A DNA stretch of 64,000 bases from an uncultured Clostridia bacterium (GTDB lineage: Bacteria > Bacillota > Clostridia > Christensenellales > Borkfalkiaceae). A model generated the notes under the pieces. That model had not been told where the DNA came from, made no database searches, and saw only the letters and a program-made list of their open reading frames with translations. The DNA lies in the NCBI GenBank assembly GCA_947631905.1, contig CANRND010000002.1, forward strand, positions 1 to 64,000, written 5' to 3'. Shown here piece by piece: positions 34,165-41,794 of the stretch (the first letter of the stretch is position 1; every line of letters starts with the position of its first letter). The position numbers and the translations under genes are program-made.

Positions 34165-34374
34165 ATGGAGATCGCCAAAAAAATCGGCTATAACATAAAA
34201 CAAGCCCGCAAAGAAATGAAAATGACGCAAAGAGAAGTGGCGGAGCGGCTCATGATGACCCAACAACAGTACAGCCGCTTTGAAAACGGCGTGTTCGAAC
34301 TGAACTATGAACAGATCTTGCAGCTTTGCGCGCTCTATGAGATCACTCCCAACGATGTATTCGATATGAATTGA
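34165..34374 (+). CDS. XRE-family HTH regulator, single domain
   Basis: 69 residues, almost entirely a Cro/CI-type helix-turn-helix: IGYNIKQARKEMKMTQREVA then QQQYSRFENGVFELNYEQI. Such small proteins bind palindromes as dimers. It is transcribed away from the Cys-rich/JAMM/DUF6273 operon, and the operator-like palindromes lie between them, so autoregulation plus control of that operon is likely. No good Shine-Dalgarno precedes the ATG, so expression may be low. It ends just before the second copy of the repeated terminator. Confidence 0.85.
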   Translation: MEIAKKIGYNIKQARKEMKMTQREVAERLMMTQQQYSRFENGVFELNYEQILQLCALYEITPNDVFDMN

Positions 34375-34380
34375 ACAATA

Positions 34381-34425
34381 CGGCGGCGCCCGAGCTATTT
34401 GCTCGGGCGCCGCCGTTTATTTTTA
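34381..34425. terminator. Bidirectional terminator, right copy of an identical pair
   Basis: CGGCGGCGCCCGAGC / GCTCGGGCGCCGCCG with loop TATTT (34381-34415), then TTTATTTTTATT. Identical in stem and loop to 32770-32802. It serves the XRE gene and, on the other strand, clpC. Confidence 0.88.
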
Positions 34426-36927
34426 TTCTTCCGTAAAGGTGAGTTCGCCGTTCTCCTCGTCGATGATGACCGTGCCGCCGACGGGCAGGTTCCCCATCAA
34501 AATTTCTTCGGAGAGACGGTCCTCAATGAGCTTTCTTACGGTGCGCTTCAACGGCCGCGCGCCGTACTCCTCGCTGTACCCCTCGTCCACAAGTTTGTTG
34601 CGGGCGCGGTTGCTCACCTTGATGTTGATCTCCCGCTCTTTGAGCTGTTTTTGCAGGTTTTGGATGATCTTATCGCAGATGCGGGCGGCGTCCTCTTTGG
34701 AGAGCTTGTGGAAGATGATAGTCTCGTCCAGACGGTTCAAAAATTCGGGGCGGAACTTCTGCCTGAGCGCCTCCTGGATGTTCTCTTTCATCGTCTCGTA
34801 CTCGTTCTCCTCCTCCGCCGTGCGGAAGCCGAGCAGTCCGACCTCTTTCACCTGGTGCGCGCCGACGTTGCTCGTCATGATGAGTACGGTATTCTTGAAC
34901 GAGACGACCCTCCCCTTGCTGTCCGTGAGCCGCCCGTCGTCGAGGATCTGCAACAGAATGTTGAAAACCTCGGGGTGCGCCTTTTCGATCTCATCGAAGA
35001 GTACCACGGCGTAGGGTGTTTTGCGGATGCGCTCGGTGAGCGTGCCTGACGTGTCCTCATACCCGACGTAACCGGGAGGTGCGCCGATGAGTTTGGAAGT
35101 GGAATGCTTCTCCATATATTCGGACATATCGAGGCGGATCATCAGCCGCTCGTCCCCGAACAGGCTCTCGGCAAGCGCCTTGCAAAGGTCGGTCTTGCCC
35201 ACGCCCGTGGGACCGACGAAAATAAACGAACCGATGGGACGGTTGGGGTCTTTCAGCCCCGCCCGTGCGCGGCGGATCGCTTTCGCCACGGCAGTGACCG
35301 CCTCTTCCTGCCCCACGATACGCTCGTGGAGTTCTTCTTCGAGGTGCATGAGCCGTTCGCTCTCCGCCTCGGTGAGTTTGACGACGGGGACCCCCGTCCA
35401 GCTTGAAACGATGGCGGCGATCTCCTCCGCGCCGATGGAGAGGTGCGCCGAATTGCGCTCGCTGCTCCACTTCTCCTTGATCTCTCTGATCTCCGCCGTC
35501 AATGTGTCGATCTCCCGCGAAAATTCCGCGGCGCGGGAATAGTCTTTCCAGCCCGCCGCCTTGTCCCGCTCGGCCGTTGCGCGGGCGAGCCGCTCTTCGC
35601 GCTCCCTCAGCTCGCTCGGCCCCGTGTAGGCGAGGAGCCGCTGGTGGGAAGCCGCCTCGTCGATGAGGTCGATCGCCTTGTCGGGCAAGAAACGGTCGGT
35701 GATGTAGCGGTCGGAGAGCCTCGCCGCCGCCTCGATCGCCTCGTCCGTGATGACGATGCCGTGGTGCGCCTCGTATTTATCTTTGAGGCCGTGCAGAATG
35801 GTGATCGTATCCTCCACGCTCGGCTGGTCCACCGTGACGGGAGTAAACCGCCGTTCGAGCGCAGGATCCTTTTCAATGAACTTGCGGTATTCTTCGAGCG
35901 TGGTCGCGCCGATCGTCTGCAATTCGCCGCGCGCGAGCATGGGTTTTAAGATATTGGAAGCGTCGAGCGGGCTATCCGCCGAGGCCCCCGCGCCGACGAT
36001 GGTATGGATCTCATCGATGAACAAAATGATGTCCCTGTTGGCGATGATCTCATCCATGACTTTTTTAATGCGTTCCTCGAACTCGCCGCGGTATTTCGTC
36101 CCCGCGAGCATGCTCGTGATGTTGAGGGAGAACACCATTTTGCCGCGGAGCGGTTCGGGGACGTCCCCCGCCACGATCGCCCGCGCCAGCCCCTCCACGA
36201 CCGCGCTCTTGCCGACGCCCGGTTCGCCCACGAGAACGGGATTGTTCTTCGTTCTGCGAGAGAGGATCTGGATGACCTTTTCGATCTCGTTCTGCCGCCC
36301 GATGACGGGGTCGAGCTTCCCCTCCCGCGCCTTTTTGGTGAGATCGTCGCCGTGGCGCATCACCTCTTCGGGAAGGGTCCCCTGTTGCGCGTTCCGCGGA
36401 ACGGACTCCGCGGACGAAAACGCGTCCGGCGGCTCGTAAAAGCGGGGCGCGGAGCGAGGGACCTCGAAAAACTTGATCCGCTCGCCGTTCTCGTCCACGG
36501 GGAGAGCGATCTCCTCCGTGCGCTTTTTCAGCGCCGCAATGTCCGTCCCTATCATTTTGAGGATCTTGACCGCGAGACAGTCCTCCATCATGAGAATGGC
36601 GAGAAGGGCATGCTCCGTACCCGTGAGCGCCTTGTAGTTCCCGCCCTCCACGCTCAGTTCCACGGCGAGTTCCAGCACCCGCTTGGTGCGGGGCGTGTAG
36701 CCGTGGATGCGCGCGTTCCTGTCGATACTGCGCTTGAAAATGGCGACGTATTGGTTTTTATCGACCCCCGCCTCCATGAGCAGTTTCCCCGCCGCGCTGT
36801 CCTCCACGGCGATCAGCCCCATCATAAGATGTTCGCTGCCGACATAGCCTGTTTTGCAAGTCTTCTCCAACTCTTCCGCAAGTTCGATCGCCTCGCGCAG
36901 ATGGTCGGAAAAATGCGATGTATCCAT
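34423..36927 (-). CDS. clpC: ATP-dependent Clp protease ATPase subunit ClpC
   Basis: 834 residues, standard size. Hsp100 unfoldase that delivers substrates, including arginine-phosphorylated proteins, to ClpP. Visible order: two Clp_N repeats (about 3-140), AAA+ domain 1 with GEPGVGKS (about 230) and Walker B ILFIDEIHT, a middle coiled coil (about 420-480), AAA+ domain 2 with GPTGVGKT and VVLFDEIEKAHP, and the ClpP-docking loop in EVGLLGFRT. It is last in the DUF1653-mcsA-mcsB-clpC operon, 12 nt after mcsB, with AGAGGAGA before the ATG. Confidence 0.97.
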   Translation of the reverse strand: MDTSHFSDHLREAIELAEELEKTCKTGYVGSEHLMMGLIAVEDSAAGKLLMEAGVDKNQYVAIFKRSIDRNARIHGYTPRTKRVLELAVELSVEGGNYKALTGTEHALLAILMMEDCLAVKILKMIGTDIAALKKRTEEIALPVDENGERIKFFEVPRSAPRFYEPPDAFSSAESVPRNAQQGTLPEEVMRHGDDLTKKAREGKLDPVIGRQNEIEKVIQILSRRTKNNPVLVGEPGVGKSAVVEGLARAIVAGDVPEPLRGKMVFSLNITSMLAGTKYRGEFEERIKKVMDEIIANRDIILFIDEIHTIVGAGASADSPLDASNILKPMLARGELQTIGATTLEEYRKFIEKDPALERRFTPVTVDQPSVEDTITILHGLKDKYEAHHGIVITDEAIEAAARLSDRYITDRFLPDKAIDLIDEAASHQRLLAYTGPSELREREERLARATAERDKAAGWKDYSRAAEFSREIDTLTAEIREIKEKWSSERNSAHLSIGAEEIAAIVSSWTGVPVVKLTEAESERLMHLEEELHERIVGQEEAVTAVAKAIRRARAGLKDPNRPIGSFIFVGPTGVGKTDLCKALAESLFGDERLMIRLDMSEYMEKHSTSKLIGAPPGYVGYEDTSGTLTERIRKTPYAVVLFDEIEKAHPEVFNILLQILDDGRLTDSKGRVVSFKNTVLIMTSNVGAHQVKEVGLLGFRTAEEENEYETMKENIQEALRQKFRPEFLNRLDETIIFHKLSKEDAARICDKIIQNLQKQLKEREINIKVSNRARNKLVDEGYSEEYGARPLKRTVRKLIEDRLSEEILMGNLPVGGTVIIDEENGELTFTEE

Positions 36928-36939
36928 ATCTTCTCCTCT

Positions 36940-38037
36940 TTACTCTTTCGGGAATAAATGATCGCGCAGTTCTTCGTCGAGCATACACATGCGCCTGAGC
37001 GCCCTGCCCGCATACTGTGCGCGGAAAACGTCCTGCTCTTCCCCGGTGAGCGTCTGCGCCGCAAGCGCCCCGAGATTTGCGGGACGGGTGGCGACGAGCA
37101 ACATGTCCAGCCCGCTCATCTCCCCCTCCAACATGCCGAGCGCCACCCCGAGCTTTACGTCGGAGAGCCGCTCCAAAAATTCATGTGCGTCGATCTGCAT
37201 GCAATTCGTGAGAATGCCGTAGGAGCGCAAAATGCGGTCGGCAAGCGCCGTGCCGCCCTCCGCAAGGAGCATGTTGCGTTCCACGATCTCGTCCTCCACA
37301 AGATCGTTGACGGCGTTTTCCACATCGGAAAGAATGTCCGTCTCGCGCGCGCCCAGCGTGCGTTCGTTGCTGATCTGGTAGAGGTCGCCCTCCGCGCCGC
37401 TCCCCTCGCCGAACATCCCGCGCACGGTAAGCCCCGCGCTTTTGAGATTGGCGATGATGCCGCGCATTCTGCCTCTTCTCGACAGCGCGGGCAAAAACAG
37501 CATCACCGAGGCGCGCAATCCCGTGCCGAGGTTGGTGGGACAGGCGGTGAGATAGCCGAGTTCTTTATCGCAGGCGAACGGAATGGTCTCGGCAATGATC
37601 TCGTCGATGCCCGAGAGCCGCTCGTATCCCCGTTTGAGGTCGAACCCGCGCACAAAATACTGCTCGCGGATATGGTCCTCCTCGTTGATCATGATCGAAA
37701 CGTTCTCCGCAAGGATGTCGTCCAGCTCTTTCTCGAACGTACGGCTCGGGCCGTTCGGCCGCGAGAAAAGCACTGCGGAGATTGCGCGGTTTTTCCAAAG
37801 GTCGCGGCTGATGAGGTACCGTTCGATATAAAGTTCCGCCTGTTCTTCGGAAACGCCGTCCATATAATGCAATTCGAAAGCGTCTACCTCGCGGAGCGCC
37901 GCGGAGACGATGCTCACGATCTCGCGTGCGGAAGCCCTGTCGAGACGGCGGGGAAAGGGATAATCGGCGAAGTTGCGCGCAAGGCGGATGCGTGTGGAGA
38001 CGGCGACGTTTTCGTAACGGATGGCGCTCTCTTTCAC
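36940..38037 (-). CDS. mcsB: Protein arginine kinase McsB
   Basis: 365 residues. Phosphorylates arginines to mark proteins for ClpC. Motifs of the phosphagen-kinase-like catalytic domain are visible: STRIRLARNFADYPFP near the N-terminus, EDHIREQ, ACPTNLGTGLRASVMLFLP, and GEGSGAEGDLYQISNERTLG. The C-terminal helical domain (McsB family) follows. The start is GTG 38037, which overlaps the mcsA stop as GTGA and is preceded by GGAGGAGG; longer readings of this frame would run through mcsA. Tight coupling with mcsA fits its role as McsB activator. Confidence 0.95.
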   Translation of the reverse strand: MKESAIRYENVAVSTRIRLARNFADYPFPRRLDRASAREIVSIVSAALREVDAFELHYMDGVSEEQAELYIERYLISRDLWKNRAISAVLFSRPNGPSRTFEKELDDILAENVSIMINEEDHIREQYFVRGFDLKRGYERLSGIDEIIAETIPFACDKELGYLTACPTNLGTGLRASVMLFLPALSRRGRMRGIIANLKSAGLTVRGMFGEGSGAEGDLYQISNERTLGARETDILSDVENAVNDLVEDEIVERNMLLAEGGTALADRILRSYGILTNCMQIDAHEFLERLSDVKLGVALGMLEGEMSGLDMLLVATRPANLGALAAQTLTGEEQDVFRAQYAGRALRRMCMLDEELRDHLFPKE

Positions 38038-38354
38038 CTTTCCTCCTCCTCGCGGCGGGTGCGGTTGCTCTCTTTGAGCCGCTGTTTGAGCTCCTCCGCT
38101 TCCGCGTACCTGCGCTCCCGCATCGCCCGTTCGATCTCCTCTTTGAGATGTTGCTGTTCGAGCATAAAGGAATATTTTTCCTCTTTGACGGCGGGAATGT
38201 CCCCCTCGTGGCGGGTCTTGCCCTGCACGCGGAGGACGGCGGAAAGGATCTCGTCGCGGAAGACGCGGTAACACTCCGCGCAGCCCAAAAGCCCTGTGCG
38301 GCGAAACTCTTCGATTGTCGTCCCGCAACGGGGACAAACGGTGAATTTATCCAT
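38034..38354 (-). CDS. mcsA: McsA-like zinc-finger/UVR activator of McsB (short form)
   Basis: 106 residues, shorter than typical McsA (about 180). It has one zinc knuckle, CPRCGTTIEEFRRTGLLGC followed by AECYRVF, and a C-terminal UVR motif (LKEEIERAMRERRYAEAEEL). Usual McsA has a second Cys-pair region before this, which is missing here. Start at ATG 38354 overlaps the DUF1653 stop by 8 nt. It lies directly before mcsB with a GTGA overlap. Role as McsB adaptor is from family knowledge and context. Confidence 0.9.
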   Translation of the reverse strand: MDKFTVCPRCGTTIEEFRRTGLLGCAECYRVFRDEILSAVLRVQGKTRHEGDIPAVKEEKYSFMLEQQHLKEEIERAMRERRYAEAEELKQRLKESNRTRREEEER

Positions 38355-38580
38355 TCTCTGCTTCTTCGAAACGATAAAATTGCCCCGCGTCGGGATATTT
38401 TTCGCGGTCCACGGGAGAGAGGAACATTTCGAGCGGGCGGACAAAAAGTTCCCGCTCTCCGTAGAGGGCGCGGTACACCACGAGCCGTTCGCGCGTTTCG
38501 GAATGGGTGGCGATCCCCTCCACGTAATAATATTTCCCCTTGAAATGGCGGTACACGCCGTGAATTTTCAGTTCTCTCAT
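38347..38580 (-). CDS. DUF1653 protein
   Basis: 77 residues. The HGVYRHFKGKYYYVEGIATHSE start, followed by LVVYRALYGERELFVRPLEMF, is the DUF1653 pattern, a small single-domain cytosolic protein of unknown function. It overlaps mcsA by 8 nt, so it is cotranslated with the protein-quality-control operon. In classical Firmicutes this first position is occupied by the repressor CtsR, which was not found here. Confidence 0.85.
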   Translation of the reverse strand: MRELKIHGVYRHFKGKYYYVEGIATHSETRERLVVYRALYGERELFVRPLEMFLSPVDREKYPDAGQFYRFEEAENG

Positions 38581-38631
38581 GATTTTTGCCGAGCGCCGCT
38601 TGCGTACAACGGTGGCGTTCCCGTTCCTATG

Positions 38632-39642
38632 TTATTCCGCGCACTTGTCGGGAAAATTCTCTTTGATGTACTCGTATGCGCCGTCGGGGCGGGGAAAATC
38701 ATATGCGCCGTAGAGGCATTCCGCGCGGATGATCTCCTGTTTTTCCGCTTCCGCCGCCGAGAGGGACCCGATCTCCTCCCATTTGAGGAAAAAGCTGTCC
38801 CGCGAGGAGAGTTCCGCAAGGTACAGCCCCTCACGGTACACGGCGAACACCCGCTTGCCCCTTTGGTAGGAAGCGATCGCGCGGAGAACGATGTAACCGC
38901 CCACCACGATGACGGGCGCGCCGATCGCCGTCATATAAAACAACAACCCTACGCCGCCGCCCGTGAGAAGCGCGCCGAGCAACAGCATCCACAGCGCACG
39001 CCTGCGCTTTCCGCGGTCGGGAAGATCGAATTTCCGCATACGGGTGAACTTTTTCGCCCCTTCTTCCTCTTTGCGCCGTTCGCCGAGAAGCAGAAGCCCG
39101 TGCCGTTCCAAAGCCCGGCAGAGCCGCTCTTTTGCGTCCGTTTGGACGAGAACGGGCGGCTCGTTCTTTTTGGCTTTTTTGAGGAGATAGCTTGCGGGGA
39201 TCTCCATGAGAACGCTCCATTCCCCCTTTTCCCGCGGTTTGCGGCGGGTGCATACGGAGACGAAGCGGATCTCTTCGTAAGGGACCTCGACCCGACGCTC
39301 TTTGTTGTGGATACTAAGGACGCTCTCCCCGAACGTTGCGAGCGTATCTTCCCCGATAAAAAAGCTCTCCTCGCCGTCCGAACGCTCCAACGCGTCCCTC
39401 TCCCGCGCGAGCCACAGATCTCCCCTCTTGACCGCAAAAAAGCCCGCGGCCCCGAAAAGGGCCGCCCCGCCCGTGAATGCGCCGCTGAGAATGCCCAAAA
39501 GGAACATCTGCTCGTTGCCGAGGCCGAACATGATGAGCGAGACGACAAGCCCCGCCATGCAAAGGAGGGCAAAGACGATAAAGACCCATCCGAACGCACC
39601 CCAAACTTTTCCGAAACGATGACAGCGTTTGCTTTCTTCCAT
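38632..39642 (-). CDS. Membrane protein of unknown function
   Basis: 336 residues. Two hydrophobic helices near the N-terminus (about 18-38 and 45-70), then a soluble stretch of mixed strand and charged residues (about 75-215), two more helices (about 217-255) and a cytosolic C-terminal domain of about 80 residues. The two soluble parts resemble PH-like or bPH-type domains in pattern (VYREGLYLAEL...), but I cannot assign a family. AGAGGT precedes the ATG. It lies 3 nt after the XRE regulator gene, so the two form one operon. Confidence 0.6.
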   Translation of the reverse strand: MEESKRCHRFGKVWGAFGWVFIVFALLCMAGLVVSLIMFGLGNEQMFLLGILSGAFTGGAALFGAAGFFAVKRGDLWLARERDALERSDGEESFFIGEDTLATFGESVLSIHNKERRVEVPYEEIRFVSVCTRRKPREKGEWSVLMEIPASYLLKKAKKNEPPVLVQTDAKERLCRALERHGLLLLGERRKEEEGAKKFTRMRKFDLPDRGKRRRALWMLLLGALLTGGGVGLLFYMTAIGAPVIVVGGYIVLRAIASYQRGKRVFAVYREGLYLAELSSRDSFFLKWEEIGSLSAAEAEKQEIIRAECLYGAYDFPRPDGAYEYIKENFPDKCAE

Positions 39643-39645
39643 GAT

Positions 39646-40260
39646 TTACCTCTTGAAACGGGCGCCGCGCCGCCATGCAAAATAGACGAGCGTGAGCGCT
39701 TGCAGAGGAATCCCGATCAAAAAGAGATACCACAGGTTTTGCGTCCCGCCCGTAAATGCGAAGATCACGAGATAGACGCAGGCGATCGCCGTCCAGATAA
39801 GAACGGAAATGGAGATGATGCGGATCCATTTCCAGTGCCAGATGCAACTGAAAACGAGTACGACAATCGACGACGCGGGTACGGCAAAGAGAAAAGCGAG
39901 CCACATGAAATCGAGTTCGGGACCGAAAAGTCCCAAGAAAACAAAGCAGATCACGGCGACAAGCCAGCATATCCCCACCGAACAGAGGACGGTGAGAAAA
40001 CGGTTGCGCCGCTTTGCGCTTCTCGGCAGGACCTCTTTTTCCACATGTTCGTGGACGAGATCGTCGAGCGAGACGCCGAACAGCTCTGCGAGCTGTAACA
40101 AAATGCGCACGTCGGGGATCCCGTTCCCCTGCTCCCATTTCGAGATGGACTTATCGGAATAATTCAGCTTTTCCGCAAGCTCGAGTTGTGTCATGTTGGC
40201 GTCCTTTCTCAGCCGCGTGATGTTTTTCCCGATGATCTCGGCCAAAACTTCTTCTTCCAT
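39646..40260 (-). CDS. XRE-family HTH regulator with membrane domain
   Basis: 204 residues. Residues 9-64 are an HTH domain (IGKNITRLRKDANMTQLELA, then SDKSISKWEQGNGIPDV), followed by a basic linker and four hydrophobic helices (about 90-185). This HTH-plus-membrane arrangement is common in Firmicutes and suggests a membrane-tethered regulator of its own operon. The ATG at 40260 has no ribosome site; it lies 7 nt after a perfect TATAAT, so the mRNA is probably leaderless. It precedes the membrane protein gene at 38632-39642. Confidence 0.85.
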   Translation of the reverse strand: MEEEVLAEIIGKNITRLRKDANMTQLELAEKLNYSDKSISKWEQGNGIPDVRILLQLAELFGVSLDDLVHEHVEKEVLPRSAKRRNRFLTVLCSVGICWLVAVICFVFLGLFGPELDFMWLAFLFAVPASSIVVLVFSCIWHWKWIRIISISVLIWTAIACVYLVIFAFTGGTQNLWYLFLIGIPLQALTLVYFAWRRGARFKR

Positions 40261-40267
40261 GTCTATT

Positions 40268-40295
40268 ATTATAGCAAAATTTAAGACAATGTCAA
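40268..40295 (-). promoter_or_regulatory. Promoter of the membrane-XRE operon, leaderless arrangement
   Basis: Minus strand: TTGACA (40295-40290), 16-bp spacer, TATAAT (40273-40268), then 7 nt to ATG 40260. Confidence 0.75.
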
Positions 40296-40300
40296 CAATT

Positions 40301-40335
40301 CTACTGTGAGTAGAGTATGAAATTTTCACTCTACT
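40301..40335. promoter_or_regulatory. Cluster of AGTAG/CTACT inverted repeats upstream of the promoter
   Basis: CTACT (40301-40305) faces AGTAG (40309-40313), and AGTAGAG (40309-40315) faces CTCTACT (40329-40335). These half-sites lie 6-40 bp upstream of the -35 box, where an operator for the XRE protein could be. Confidence 0.5.
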
Positions 40336-40377
40336 TGACCGATTTCCACGGATAGAGCCGATTTTCGCATCAGTAGG

Positions 40378-40522
40378 TTGTTTTTTGGGGCTTCCTCGGT
40401 TAGAATATGACTTGAAAACGCGGCGACGCGTTCCCAACCGATAAAACGCGCGGAGTCCCAGCTTCGGCGTTTTGATACTCTCCGGATGGCGGACTTTCCG
40501 AAAGGAAATTCCGCCATTTTTT
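40378..40522 (+). ncRNA. Possible small RNA with own promoter and terminator
   Basis: TTGTTT (40378-40383), 17 bp and TAGAAT (40401-40406) could form a promoter. The transcript from about 40413 would contain ACGCG/CGCGT and AAAACGC/GCGTTTT stems and end at a terminator hairpin (GGCGGA / TCCGCC, about 40489-40516) followed by ATTTTTT. There is no coding frame in it, and no known RNA family was recognised. Weak call. Confidence 0.35.
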
Positions 40523-40531
40523 GCGCAACGC

Positions 40532-40560
40532 TTGACAGCCCGCTTTGCGCATGTTATAAT
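40532..40560 (+). promoter_or_regulatory. Consensus promoter of the 40598 membrane protein gene
   Basis: TTGACA (40532-40537), 17-bp spacer, TATAAT (40555-40560). Confidence 0.85.
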
Positions 40561-40597
40561 ATATGAAACAAAAATTTCAGGATCAAGGAGTTGTGTT

Positions 40598-41125
40598 ATG
40601 GACGGTTACGGAAACGGGATCCCCCAACGCGAGGAACCCGAAGAAAACGGCGCGCCGGGCGGCAAATTTAACGCTCTTCTCACGATCATCCCCGCTTGCG
40701 CGTTTGCGCTCTATTCTCTGCTCTTATTTCTGCTTTTCCTTGCGCCCGTAGTTTCTTATTCGGGGTTCGGCAATGTCTCCGTCAATGTGTACCAGGCCGA
40801 TTTCGGCGTCTGCACGGCGCTCATCGTATTTGCGGCGTTTTCGCTTGCGGCTTCGCTGTTCGGGCTTCTGACTCTGCCCCTGCCCTTTTTGGACCTCGGC
40901 AAGAAATATCCGATCTTTGTCACCCTCAGAAAAGTCTGGTGCGTTCTGCCCCTCTTTTTCTACTTTCTCATCTACTCTCTCTCCTGCGCGCTGACGGGGG
41001 CGTCCTCCGTCACCGCATCCGCTATGGGAGCTTCGAGTGTGGCTCCCGCGCTCATTCTTTCCTTTACGATCGTTTTCGCGCTTTTGCACATCGTGTGTCT
41101 GCTCCTCCCCAAATTCAAACATTGA
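40598..41125 (+). CDS. Four-helix membrane protein of unknown function
   Basis: 175 residues. Hydrophilic N-terminus of about 25 residues, then four hydrophobic helices (about 28-52, 70-95, 105-130, 143-170), Gly/Ala/Leu-rich with few charges. AAGGAG lies 7 nt before ATG 40598. It is monocistronic, with a perfect sigma-A promoter upstream and a terminator downstream. I recognise no family. Confidence 0.65.
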   Translation: MDGYGNGIPQREEPEENGAPGGKFNALLTIIPACAFALYSLLLFLLFLAPVVSYSGFGNVSVNVYQADFGVCTALIVFAAFSLAASLFGLLTLPLPFLDLGKKYPIFVTLRKVWCVLPLFFYFLIYSLSCALTGASSVTASAMGASSVAPALILSFTIVFALLHIVCLLLPKFKH

Positions 41126-41137
41126 CCTAAAAAGCCG

Positions 41138-41167
41138 AAAGGACAGGCAAGCCGCCTGTCCTTTTTT
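41138..41167 (+). terminator. Bidirectional terminator between converging genes
   Basis: AAAGGACAGGC / GCCTGTCCTTT stem followed by T residues. It serves the 40598 gene and, on the opposite strand, the rubrerythrin gene. Confidence 0.88.
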
Positions 41168-41189
41168 CTTTGGTATTTCTTTTGTGAGA

Positions 41190-41708
41190 TCAGAAATAGC
41201 GCTTCAAGAGGCCCTTAAAGCCCGCGCCGTGGCGCGCTTCGTCTTTCGCCATTTCGTGAACGGTATCGTGGATGGCGTCGTAGCCGAGTTCTTTCGCCCG
41301 CTTTGCAAGCATGAGCTTGCCCTCGCACGCGCCCGCTTCCGCCGCCGCGCGGAGTTCGAGGTTCTTCTTGGTGGAATCGGTGACGACTTCGCCGAGAAGT
41401 TCTGCAAATTTGCTCGCATGTTCCGCTTCCTCATACGCATAACGCTTGTAGGCCTCGGCGATTTCGGGATAGCCCTCGCGCTCGGCGACCCGCGCCATCG
41501 CAAGATACATGCCCACCTCGCAGCATTCCCCCTGGAAGTTGGCGCGAAGCCCGTCCATCACTTCCTTGTCCTCCACCACGCCGTCGCCGACATGATGTTC
41601 ACAGGCGAACTTCGCCTCCTCGATGGGAACAAACTTGGTCGCCTTGCAAACGGGGCAGACTTCCACATCGTCTGCGACGATCTCGCCGCACACAGCACAT
41701 CTTTTCAT
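41190..41708 (-). CDS. Reverse rubrerythrin (rubredoxin domain first)
   Basis: 172 residues. A rubredoxin-like Fe(SCys)4 site at the N-terminus (Cys4-x-x-Cys7, Cys18-x-x-Cys21) precedes a ferritin-like di-iron domain with [41 protein letters not shown] and DEARHGAGF. This is the order of 'reverse' rubrerythrin, an oxidative-stress peroxidase of anaerobic clostridia. The start is ATG 41708, with GGAGG about 8 nt upstream; an ATG 5 codons earlier overlaps that site. Expression from the promoter at 41740-41768. Confidence 0.93.
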   Translation of the reverse strand: MKRCAVCGEIVADDVEVCPVCKATKFVPIEEAKFACEHHVGDGVVEDKEVMDGLRANFQGECCEVGMYLAMARVAEREGYPEIAEAYKRYAYEEAEHASKFAELLGEVVTDSTKKNLELRAAAEAGACEGKLMLAKRAKELGYDAIHDTVHEMAKDEARHGAGFKGLLKRYF

Positions 41709-41739
41709 TTTGTTTTCCTCCATAAAGATTTTCGCCCGT

Positions 41740-41768
41740 ATTATATCACACCCGACGGGCTTTTTCAA
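41740..41768 (-). promoter_or_regulatory. Promoter of reverse rubrerythrin
   Basis: Minus strand: TTGAAA (41768-41763), 17-bp spacer, TATAAT (41745-41740). Confidence 0.7.
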
Positions 41769-41794
41769 GAAGTTTTCCGCGATTTTTTTGCGTG

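Noticed and set aside
34399-36957. Plus-strand frames opposite clpC (34399-35049 and 36004-36957)
   Set aside because: Antisense to conserved ATPase motifs; no ribosome sites.
37970-38337. McsB reading extended upstream to 38337
   Set aside because: It would overlap mcsA out of frame with no domain; GTG 38037 with GTGA coupling and GGAGGAGG explains the start.
38296-40098. 600-codon plus-strand frame opposite the DUF1653 and membrane-protein genes
   Set aside because: It runs across several genes with clear starts, ribosome sites and family matches on the other strand; its own translation is low-complexity.
40330-40520. A known riboswitch upstream of the 40598 gene
   Set aside because: No conserved core of a known riboswitch was recognised, and the stem-terminator precedes a separate perfect promoter for that gene.
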